Shown piece after piece: positions 1 through 6,168 of a stretch of 15,870 nt of DNA. Every line of letters starts with the position of its first letter. Within the stretch, counting starts at the first letter, position 1. A model generated the notes under the pieces. It was not told where the DNA came from and searched no databases. It worked only from the letters and a program-made list of their open reading frames with translations. This DNA is from Acidobacteriota bacterium (lineage in GTDB: Bacteria; Acidobacteriota; Terriglobia; Bryobacterales; Bryobacteraceae), in contig QHXU01000161.1 in NCBI GenBank assembly GCA_003223065.1, positions 8,041 to 23,910 of the forward strand. The letters run 5' to 3'. Position numbers and translations under genes: made by a program.

Positions 1-525
1 CTGCTGGTCAACGCGCTTCTGCGCGAGACCGGGCGCGAAATCAGCCCGGCCGATGCCGAGCGTTTGCAGCGATTCCATGCGGAGGCATACGCCAAATTCG
101 CGCCACAGGTGCGGCCGCTCCCGGGCGCGACCGATCTGCTCAGGCATCTGGCGAAGCTGGGTGTTCCGCATGCCATCGCAACCAGCGGCCGGCTCGAGAG
201 CGCCCGGGTCCCGCTGGAGAGCCTTGGGGTGAGTCCCGATTTGCCGGTGATAACGCGGGACCAGGTGCGATACGCAAAGCCCGATCCCGATCTTTTCCTG
301 GCCGCGGCTGAGCGCCTGGGCGTCTCGATTCACAATTCGGTTGTCGTGGGCGACAGCGTTTGGGACCTACTGGCTGCGCGACGGGCCCGGGCGCTCGGCG
401 TAGGAGTTCTTTCGGGAGGCTACGGGCAGGAAGAATTGGAGAGAGCCGGCGCCTACCGGGTGTATCAGGATCCGGGTGATTTGCTCGCTCATCTGGATGA
501 GGTCGGGTTACGCGTTCCGGATTGA
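1..525 (+). CDS. HAD-superfamily hydrolase (phosphoglycolate phosphatase-like), 5' end outside window
   Basis: The frame is open from base 1, so the gene starts upstream; 174 residues are visible. They cover the later part of a HAD phosphatase core. Motif II is the ATSG stretch at about residues 60-63, motif III is the lysine of YAKPDPDLF (about 91-99), and motif IV is VVGDSVWDLLAARRA (about 115-129), with the Asp pair that helps bind Mg2+. The nucleophile DxD of motif I should lie outside the window and cannot be checked. The KPDPDLF and GDSVWD forms are typical of the beta-phosphoglucomutase/phosphoglycolate phosphatase (Gph-like) branch, so a cytoplasmic phosphomonoesterase is likely. Substrate cannot be told from sequence. 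It ends 42 bases before the Mrp-type gene on the same strand, so the two may be co-transcribed. Confidence 0.88.
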   Translation: MLVNALLRETGREISPADAERLQRFHAEAYAKFAPQVRPLPGATDLLRHLAKLGVPHAIATSGRLESARVPLESLGVSPDLPVITRDQVRYAKPDPDLFLAAAERLGVSIHNSVVVGDSVWDLLAARRARALGVGVLSGGYGQEELERAGAYRVYQDPGDLLAHLDEVGLRVPD

Positions 526-567
526 TCCCGCAACTGGGGCCCGCGTGCCCTGCTACCATCGGGAATC

Positions 568-1395
568 ATGGGACCGCAACAGCAGGAACCGCCGAAGACA
601 CCGATTCCAGGCGTTCGGCACCTGGTCGCCGTCGGGTCCGGAAAAGGCGGCGTCGGGAAGACGACGGTCGCGGTCAACCTGGCGATCGGCCTGGCAAACC
701 TGGGGCGGCGGGTCGGGCTGCTCGACGCCGACGTTTATGGCCCCAATGTTCCCCTGATGATGGGCACACGAGAGCAACCGCGCGCCGTGGCCGATCGTAT
801 CCAGCCGATCCAAAAATACGGCGTAAGGGTGATGTCGATGGGCTTTATCAACCCGGGCGACAAGCCGCTGGTGTGGCGCGGCCCGATGCTGCACAACGTG
901 ATCCAACAGTTCTTGCGCAAGGTAGATTGGGGCGAGCTCGATTACCTGGTGATCGACCTGCCGCCTGGAACCGGCGACGTTGCGCTGTCGCTGATCCAGA
1001 CAGCGCCGCTCTCAGGAGCCATCGTGGTGACCACGCCCTCGGATGTTTCGCTCGAAGACGCGCGAAAGGCCGTTAACATGTTTCACCAGGTGCGAGTGCC
1101 GGTGCTCGGGCTGGTGGAAAACATGAGTTACCTCGTTGCGCCGCGCTCCGGTGAGCGGATCGATGTGTTCGGGCAGGGGGGCGGAAAGCGCACGGCCGAG
1201 GCGATGAACGTATATTTCCTAGGCGAGCTGGCGCTCGATCCGGAGGTGCGCATCGGAGGCGACAGCGGCACGCCGGTGACCGCGCATGATGGCGCCGATC
1301 CGCACGCTGCTCCGTTTCTCGCCCTGGCGAGCAAGGTAGAGGAGCGTTGCCGCGCGGCTCAAAGCTCCGGTCCGTCGATTACGATCGAGGAGTGA
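568..1395 (+). CDS. mrp: Mrp/ApbC/NBP35-family P-loop ATPase lacking the CxxC motif
   Basis: A 275-residue cytoplasmic P-loop NTPase of the Mrp/ApbC (ParA/MinD-like) family, whose members carry or insert iron-sulfur clusters. The deviant Walker A GSGKGGVGKT is at residues 23-32. LLDADVYGPNVP (51-62) and VIDLPPGTGDVAL (128-140) are family signatures, and NMSY (185-188) precedes the place where other members have CPxCG. Here that segment reads APRSG (191-195): both cluster-bridging cysteines are replaced by Ala191 and Ser194. The only cysteine in the protein is Cys261, near the C-terminus. The N-terminal MIP18/DUF59 domain found in many Mrp proteins is also absent, and the 42-base gap leaves no room for it. 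The ATG at 568 has a short GGGA a few bases upstream. ATPase identity is sure; classical Fe-S carrier function is doubtful. Confidence 0.95.
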   Translation: MGPQQQEPPKTPIPGVRHLVAVGSGKGGVGKTTVAVNLAIGLANLGRRVGLLDADVYGPNVPLMMGTREQPRAVADRIQPIQKYGVRVMSMGFINPGDKPLVWRGPMLHNVIQQFLRKVDWGELDYLVIDLPPGTGDVALSLIQTAPLSGAIVVTTPSDVSLEDARKAVNMFHQVRVPVLGLVENMSYLVAPRSGERIDVFGQGGGKRTAEAMNVYFLGELALDPEVRIGGDSGTPVTAHDGADPHAAPFLALASKVEERCRAAQSSGPSITIEE

Positions 1396-1396
1396 T

Positions 1397-2296
1397 CTAG
1401 AGGGTCTGGCTCGGGCCGAGGATCTGGAAATTCTCGGGGGTGAAGCGCACGACGCGCACCTGACCGCGCGGGCCGATGGGCCCGATCGGTTTGCCGTTCC
1501 AGCGCACGTCGACAGCGCCCGCATTCCCGACCTTGAGCATCGCCACTTCGAGCCCGGTCAGCGTTTTAGTCTGGCTGGGTTGCAGGATACCCGAGAAAAT
1601 CGGCTTGCCTTCGCTGGTGATGGAGAGCCAGGTGCTCTCGGTGGCGGAAAGATTCAGCTCCACGCGATTCACGCCGTCGGTCCCGGTGGTCGTGGTCACG
1701 GCGATGGTGGCTGCCGCGGCGGCAGGGGCGGTCTGGTTAGCGATGGGAGCGACCTGGACCGGCGCGGGGGCTGCTTCCGGCACACTCACGGGAGTGCCCA
1801 CGGGCAAATCGTATTGCGGAGGAGGCACGGAAATCCGCACCGAGGGCGTCCGGTTCCACCAAGAGTAGAATCCCGAGCATGCCACCAACACGACTCCCAG
1901 GCCGATGACCGACGTACCGACCGGGCGATGGGAGTAATCCCGTCGATTGTTGTCTTCGACGATCGGGTCAAGCCGGCGCAGTGCCGACGGCTCGGACGGC
2001 ACGGGTTTTTGCCTCACCGGATAGCGGGGATCCTTACCCGGCAAGGGCGGCGGCTCCTCAGAGGCGACGAGCGCTTCCACACCCGGTTGAAGCCTCTTCT
2101 GGTCCACACCGAGAATTGAGGCGTACTGTTTTACGAAGTTTTTATAGTAGAAGGAATTTCCAGGAAGGCTTTTCAGATCGTCCCGCTCGATAGCGCGCAG
2201 ATAACTTTGGGTGAGGCAGAGTTCCTCGGCGATCTCTGCCAACTCGCGCCCTTGATTCACGCGCTCCGTACGAAGGATCTCACCGACGGAGTTCAT
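1397..2296 (-). CDS. RodZ-like helix-turn-helix membrane protein
   Basis: A 299-residue protein with RodZ architecture. Residues about 3-70 form a cytoplasmic HTH domain of the RodZ/HTH_25 type (GEILRTERVNQGRELAEIAE, then LTQSYLRAIERDD). A basic/proline-rich linker follows, then one membrane segment at about 127-147, a Pro/Ala/Thr-rich periplasmic linker (about 158-205), and a C-terminal DUF4115-like beta domain (about 210-290, including STWLSITSEGKPIFSG). RodZ anchors MreB filaments to the membrane in rod-shaped cells; proteins of this layout in other phyla are often annotated only as helix-turn-helix proteins. The ATG at 2294-2296 is preceded by AAAGG with an 8-base spacer. The gene converges on mrp, with one base between the two stop codons. 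Function as a cytoskeletal adaptor is inferred from domain order; mreB is not in the window. Confidence 0.88.
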   Translation of the reverse strand: MNSVGEILRTERVNQGRELAEIAEELCLTQSYLRAIERDDLKSLPGNSFYYKNFVKQYASILGVDQKRLQPGVEALVASEEPPPLPGKDPRYPVRQKPVPSEPSALRRLDPIVEDNNRRDYSHRPVGTSVIGLGVVLVACSGFYSWWNRTPSVRISVPPPQYDLPVGTPVSVPEAAPAPVQVAPIANQTAPAAAAATIAVTTTTGTDGVNRVELNLSATESTWLSITSEGKPIFSGILQPSQTKTLTGLEVAMLKVGNAGAVDVRWNGKPIGPIGPRGQVRVVRFTPENFQILGPSQTL

Positions 2297-2323
2297 ATTA
2301 AGTACCTTTATTGGCCACGTCCT

Positions 2324-2337
2324 GGTCCCACGGGACC
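2324..2337. promoter_or_regulatory. Perfect 6-bp dyad upstream of the rodZ-like start
   Basis: GGTCCC and GGGACC are separated by two bases, so the 14-base element is a near-perfect dyad 28-41 bases upstream of the rodZ-like ATG. It could be an operator half-site pair or a small hairpin in that gene's leader. No transcription start is known, so its role is open. Confidence 0.35.
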
Positions 2338-2362
2338 GACGCTACCAAGCATCCACATTGCG

Positions 2363-2385
2363 TCTCCGAGATTCCCATCTCGAGA
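2363..2385. other. Hairpin-forming inverted repeat in intergenic region
   Basis: CGAGAT (2367-2372) and ATCTCG (2377-2382) pair across a TCCC loop. TCT (2363-2365) and AGA (2383-2385) extend the stem to 9 bp, with one bulged C at 2366. No T-tract follows on either strand, so it does not look like a rho-independent terminator. It may be an operator or a leader hairpin for the rodZ-like gene. Confidence 0.4.
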
Positions 2386-2566
2386 GAATTCAACAGCTCG
2401 CACCATCATCTGTTCCGCATTGATTGAATCGGACGACCGAGGGGAAACCTTTAGCCCACAAAATGACTTAGTACTGTTGCGCCCTGACCGCAACCAGGTG
2501 CTGAGCCAGATTGTGCGGAGGCTACTCCGATTCATTCCGTGCAGAAATATTACAGCGGGGGAGGTC

Positions 2567-2596
2567 GTAAGAGACTTACTCGGTCCGTTTTATAAT
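2567..2596 (+). promoter_or_regulatory. Possible glycosyltransferase promoter: TATAAT with adjacent dyad
   Basis: A perfect -10 hexamer TATAAT lies at 2591-2596, just upstream of the glycosyltransferase. A GTAAG/CTTAC dyad with a 3-base loop (2567-2579) falls where the -35 would be, and no TTGACA-like hexamer is present at 16-18 bases. This could be an activator-dependent promoter. Transcription from about 2603 would leave almost no leader for a GTG start at 2608 and favours a start further in. Confidence 0.35.
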
Positions 2597-2607
2597 ACAT
2601 CATTCCA

Positions 2608-3690
2608 GTGGTCCCCGCTATACCTAAAATTCTCGAAAATCGTCCGCGGCCGGAGCTTTTGAGCCGGACGGTGGTGACGGCGGTGGTGGTCAATTGGAAT
2701 CGGCGCGATTTGCTGAGAGCGTGTCTTGCTTCACTTGCCCGGCAAAACCACCCCAGCTTTGAAGTGATGGTGGTCGATAACGGGTCGAGCGACGGCTCGC
2801 GCTGGCTTGTGGAAGAGATGGCAACGACCTATCCGGTTCGGCTGCGTCTCATCACCAATTCCGAGAACCGCGGCTTTTGCGCCTCAAACAATCAAGCCTT
2901 CGCGGCGTCGAACTCCGAATTCCTCGCCCTTCTGAACAACGATGCGGAGGCCGAGCCGGGCTGGCTCACCGCGCTCGAAGCGGTGATTCGAACAAGCGAT
3001 GAGGTGGGGATGGCCGCCTCGAAGATTCTGGTCTGGGAGGATCCGCGCCGGATCGACAAGGCCGGCCATCTGATCTACCCCGACGGGCAGAACCGGGGGC
3101 GCGGCACGGGCCAGTTGGATGAGGGGCAATTCGACAAAGTGGAGGAAACGCTCTGGCCCGATGGATGCGCGGCTATGTACCGCCGTGCGATGCTAGATGA
3201 CATCGGCGGTTTCGACGAAGACTTTTTCGCCTACGCCGACGACGCCGAACTGGGCTTGCGAGGCCGCATCGCAGGATGGAGCTGTCTGTACGCTCCGGGC
3301 GCAGTGGTGCGTCACCACCGGGGCGCGACGCTAGGCTTACATTCGGCGCGGCGGCTCACGCTCATTGAGCGCAATCGCGTGCTTTTGGTCGTAAAGCTGT
3401 TTCCGTGGAGTCTGGTGTGGAGCAGCGGCGCCTATTATCTGACGAGGATCGTGGCGGGGGGGTGGGCAGCTCTGCGCAACCGGGGCGAGTTCCGCCACTA
3501 TCCACGACGCAGGCTCGCAGCGGCGATGGCGGTGCTATGGGGGACCCTCTCCGCCATTCCGATGATTCCCCGGATGCTTCGCAAACGGCGAGCGTTCCGG
3601 GCCAAGCGCCGCCTGTCGAGCTGGCAGATCCGGCGGGTGTTGTTGCGCCACAGGATCCCGCTGCGGGAGATCTCGGAGCAGGCGATCTGA
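2608..3690 (+). CDS. GT2-family glycosyltransferase
   Basis: A 360-residue (from GTG 2608) family 2 glycosyltransferase of the rhamnosyltransferase/WcaA-like type. It transfers a sugar from a nucleotide-sugar to a growing surface glycan at the inner membrane face. The GT-A fold starts at TAVVVNWNRRDLL (about 24-36), then VVDNGSSDGS (55-64), the metal-binding region LLNNDAEAEPGWL (108-120) in place of a plain DxD, and the acceptor-side motif GGFDEDFFAYADDAELGLR (200-218). Two hydrophobic stretches near about 257-287 and 303-322 suggest membrane association, and the tail is very basic. The start is uncertain: neither GTG 2608 nor GTG 2671, which falls right at the domain start, has a well-spaced Shine-Dalgarno. 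It is the first gene of an overlapping run with two methyltransferases. Confidence 0.9.
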   Translation: MVPAIPKILENRPRPELLSRTVVTAVVVNWNRRDLLRACLASLARQNHPSFEVMVVDNGSSDGSRWLVEEMATTYPVRLRLITNSENRGFCASNNQAFAASNSEFLALLNNDAEAEPGWLTALEAVIRTSDEVGMAASKILVWEDPRRIDKAGHLIYPDGQNRGRGTGQLDEGQFDKVEETLWPDGCAAMYRRAMLDDIGGFDEDFFAYADDAELGLRGRIAGWSCLYAPGAVVRHHRGATLGLHSARRLTLIERNRVLLVVKLFPWSLVWSSGAYYLTRIVAGGWAALRNRGEFRHYPRRRLAAAMAVLWGTLSAIPMIPRMLRKRRAFRAKRRLSSWQIRRVLLRHRIPLREISEQAI

Positions 3691-4640
3691 CGCGGGCCTG
3701 TCCGGCGTGCGGCGGCTTAGAGACGCAAACGCTGTTTTCGGCTACCGACCGGCTCTACCACACCACCACCAAGACGTTCCAAATCGTCGAGTGCCGCGAT
3801 TGCCGGATGATTCGGCTTTATCCGCAGCCGTCGCCGCTCGAACTGCGCGACTACTATCCGCCCAACTACTGGTTCGTGCCGGAATCTACGGTTGCGGACG
3901 GGCTGGAGCAGCGGTATCGCCGCCTGGTCTTGCACGATCATCTGCACTTCGTCGAACGGGCGCTTCAGGATTGGGACAAGCAAGGGATGGTCCTCGACGT
4001 CGGCTGCGGCGGCGGTCTCTTTCTTCAGATGCTGGGCGAGCGGGGCGGGTCCCGCGTTGTTGGCCTCGATTTCTCTCTGGATGCCGCTCATGCCGCCTGG
4101 AGCCGCGCGGGCGTACCGGCGGTTTGCGCGACTCTTTCGCAGGCTCCGTTCGCGCCTCAAAGCTGCGCCGCGATCACGATGTTCCACGTACTCGAGCATC
4201 TGTACCAGCCGGCCGCGTATCTGGATGCCGCGCACGAGTTGCTGAAGCCCGGCGGCCGTTTGATCGTGCAGGTTCCAAACGCCGCCTGCTGGCAGTTCCT
4301 GCTGTTCGGCGAGCGCTGGAACGGCCTCGACGTACCGCGCCACCTGATCAATTTCCGCCTTTGCGATCTCGATTCCCTGCTCGCGCATTGCGGCTTCGAA
4401 GTGATCCGGCACAAACATTTCTCGCTGCGCGATAATCCCGCGGGGATGGCGACGAGTCTCGCGCCGATGCTCGATCCGATGGCGCGCCGCGTGCGCCAGG
4501 TCAGGGAAACGCCCCGCAGCCGTCTATGGAAGGATCTGCTCTACGTGGCACTGGTGGGCGCGTCCCTGCCCTTCACGGTGCTCGAAGCGGCCTGCCGGGC
4601 GGGATCCACCATCATGGTGGAGGCGCGCAAGAAATCGTGA
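3687..4640 (+). CDS. Zinc-ribbon class I SAM-dependent methyltransferase
   Basis: The protein begins with a zinc ribbon (CPAC, then CRDC about 30 residues later; Cys5, 8, 36 and 39 from the start used here), followed by a class I methyltransferase fold. Motif I is VLDVGCGGGLF (102-112), with LDFS as the acidic motif II (127-130), MFHVLEHLYQPAAYL (165-179) and LLKPGGRLIVQVPN (185-198). Hydrophobic residues near 284-304 may touch the membrane. This is the Methyltransf_23 type seen in glycan and O-antigen clusters; the substrate is unknown. The frame is open back to GTG 3405, and the last conventional in-frame start is ATG 3537, which would add a 50-residue low-complexity tail inside the glycosyltransferase gene. 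CTG at 3687 overlaps the upstream TGA and has GGAG 8 bases before it, so I prefer it; this choice is inference. Confidence 0.85.
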   Translation: MTRACPACGGLETQTLFSATDRLYHTTTKTFQIVECRDCRMIRLYPQPSPLELRDYYPPNYWFVPESTVADGLEQRYRRLVLHDHLHFVERALQDWDKQGMVLDVGCGGGLFLQMLGERGGSRVVGLDFSLDAAHAAWSRAGVPAVCATLSQAPFAPQSCAAITMFHVLEHLYQPAAYLDAAHELLKPGGRLIVQVPNAACWQFLLFGERWNGLDVPRHLINFRLCDLDSLLAHCGFEVIRHKHFSLRDNPAGMATSLAPMLDPMARRVRQVRETPRSRLWKDLLYVALVGASLPFTVLEAACRAGSTIMVEARKKS

Positions 4641-5326
4641 TCTACGACCTGGCCCGCGACCTTCTGCCGCCCCCATTGCGCCGCTACGTGATGCACTTCG
4701 AGACTTCGACCGAGCGGGCGGGGGCCGAATTCGCCGCGTCCCTTCCGCGCGGCGCGCGCGTGCTGGATGCCGGCGCGGGCGAAGGGAATTATAAGCACGC
4801 CTTCCATCAACAGCGCTACTACGGTCTGGATCTGGCGATCGGTGACGCCAAATGGGACTATTCGCGGCTCGACGTCATCGGCGACTTGTCCGCGCTGCCC
4901 TTCCGGGACGCCAGCCTGGACGGGTGCCTCAACGTGGTAACGCTCGAGCACGTGCGCCAGCCTGCGGGCGTGATCGCCGAGCTCGCGAGAACGCTCGTGC
5001 CAGGCGGCCGTCTACTACTGATCGCGCCGCAGGAATGGGAGGAACACCAGCAGCCGCATGATTTCTATCGCTACACCCGCTACGGGCTCGAGTACCTGAT
5101 GCGGCAGGCAGGGCTAGCCGATATTTCCATCCGTCCGGTCGGCGGATTCTTTCGTCTGCTCGCGCGTCGCCTGCTGAACGCGCTGCAATTCTTTCCGGGG
5201 CCATTCATGTTAGTGGCGGCGCTGTTCTTCGTGCCCCCGGCGCTGGTGCTGCCGTTGTTCGAGCCGCTCGACAGGCGGCGCAATTTTACACTGGGATATA
5301 TATGCTCCGCGCGCAAACCTGTTTGA
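4637..5326 (+). CDS. Class I SAM-dependent methyltransferase (Methyltransf_11 type)
   Basis: A 229-residue methyltransferase when started at GTG 4637, which overlaps the previous stop as GTGA; a GGAGG lies 13 bases upstream. An earlier in-frame start at 4526 would add a tail read from inside the preceding gene and is unlikely. The SAM-binding motif I is VLDAGAGEGNYKHAF. GLDLAIGD follows as the acidic loop, then DLSALPFRDASLDGCLNVVTLEHV and LVPGGRLLLIAPQEWEEHQQP. The conserved order matches small-molecule or sugar O-methyltransferases near glycan genes. A strongly hydrophobic segment near the C-terminus (FMLVAALFFVPPALVLPLF) suggests membrane attachment. It is translationally coupled to the zinc-ribbon methyltransferase before it and overlaps the M28 gene after it by 25 bases. 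Confidence 0.88.
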   Translation: MIYDLARDLLPPPLRRYVMHFETSTERAGAEFAASLPRGARVLDAGAGEGNYKHAFHQQRYYGLDLAIGDAKWDYSRLDVIGDLSALPFRDASLDGCLNVVTLEHVRQPAGVIAELARTLVPGGRLLLIAPQEWEEHQQPHDFYRYTRYGLEYLMRQAGLADISIRPVGGFFRLLARRLLNALQFFPGPFMLVAALFFVPPALVLPLFEPLDRRRNFTLGYICSARKPV

Positions 5327-6168
5327 TCTTGCTCTTGGCCGTCGCCATTGCCCGCTCTTCGGGATTCTCCGGCGCTTCCGCGCTCGAATTCACACGCCAT
5401 GCCGTGGCGTTCGGACCACGGCCGCCCGGCTCAGAGGCCAATCATAAGCTGCAAGCCTACATTCTCGGCCAGTTGAAGACGTGCCGTTGCCAGGTGATCG
5501 AAGACCCGTTCACGGCAAAAACTCCGCAAGGCGATGTGGCGATGAAGAACATCATCGCCAGGTATCCGGGCAAGAGCGGCCGCGCGACGGTCATTACCGG
5601 GCACTTCGACACAAAGTATTTTCCGGGAAGGAAATTCGTGGGCGCCAATGACGGCGGCTCGTCCACCGGCTTTCTGCTGGAGATGGCGCGCGTGCTCGCG
5701 GGCCAGCCGCGCACCGATGATGTCTACCTGGTCTGGTTCGACGGCGAGGAGGCGTTCGGCGAGTGGAGCTCCACCGACAGCCTGTATGGCAGCCGCCACC
5801 TGGCCGAACGCTGGCACACGGACGGAACGCTCAGAAAGATCAAGGCGCTGATCAACGTGGACATGATCGGCGACAAGAACCTCGACATCAAGAAGGAAAT
5901 GAACTCAACGCCCGTGCTGCGCAACCTGGTTTGGCGGACAGCGGCCGAACTCGGTTACCAGGCGTACTTTCTCGACGAATCAATGTCGACCGAAGACGAC
6001 CACATGCCCTTTCTGAAACTCGGCGTGCCGGCGCTCGACCTGATCGATTTCGATTATCCGCCGTGGCACACCGACGAGGACACGATCGACAAGGTCGGAG
6101 GACAAAGTCTGGAGATCGTCGGGACTGTGGTAATGGAGGTGATCAAGCGGCTGGAATCAGGTTACTAG
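5302..6168 (+). CDS. Secreted M28-family, glutaminyl-peptide cyclotransferase-like zinc enzyme
   Basis: A 288-residue protein with an N-terminal signal peptide (hydrophobic about 7-19) and an M28 fold. Its motifs follow the glutaminyl cyclase branch. GHFDTK (100-105) is followed by GANDGG with Asp117 as a zinc ligand. VWFDGEEAFGEW (144-155) holds the catalytic Glu149 and zinc ligand Glu150, and the next stretch, DSLYGSRHL, closely resembles animal QPCT as I recall it. NVDMIG (185-190), DDHMPFLKLGVPALDLI (232-248) and PWHTDEDT (254-261, zinc ligand His256) complete the site. QC enzymes turn N-terminal Gln into pyroglutamate, while other M28 members are aminopeptidases; sequence favours QC but does not prove it. 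ATG 5302 has GGGA 5 bases upstream and overlaps the methyltransferase by 25 bases. Its stop shares CTAG with the convergent gpmI stop. Confidence 0.9.
   Translation: MLRAQTCLILLLAVAIARSSGFSGASALEFTRHAVAFGPRPPGSEANHKLQAYILGQLKTCRCQVIEDPFTAKTPQGDVAMKNIIARYPGKSGRATVITGHFDTKYFPGRKFVGANDGGSSTGFLLEMARVLAGQPRTDDVYLVWFDGEEAFGEWSSTDSLYGSRHLAERWHTDGTLRKIKALINVDMIGDKNLDIKKEMNSTPVLRNLVWRTAAELGYQAYFLDESMSTEDDHMPFLKLGVPALDLIDFDYPPWHTDEDTIDKVGGQSLEIVGTVVMEVIKRLESGY

Larger units (their letters stand above)
2297..2607. other. Divergent intergenic region with dyads, no convincing gene
   Basis: About 310 bases separate the rodZ-like gene from the glycosyltransferase, which diverge. The base composition is visibly less GC-rich than the flanks. 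Open frames here (a plus frame entered from within the rodZ-like gene, and a short minus frame) give no recognisable protein. The stretch holds several inverted repeats, listed separately, and a TATAAT at 2591-2596. It must contain the promoters of both neighbours, but I found no strong paired -35/-10 for either. Confidence 0.6.

Noticed and set aside
522..1076. Plus-strand frame overlapping mrp, Arg/Gly-rich
   Set aside because: It is a frame-shifted shadow of mrp, which carries the P-loop and family motifs.
2207..2662. Plus-strand frame spanning the rodZ-like start and the intergenic region
   Set aside because: It begins inside the rodZ-like gene, has no ribosome site and gives no recognisable protein.
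3405..3686. N-terminal extension of the zinc-ribbon methyltransferase from GTG 3405 or ATG 3537
   Set aside because: The extension is low-complexity sequence translated from the glycosyltransferase gene in a shifted frame, and the zinc ribbon normally sits at the N-terminus in this family.
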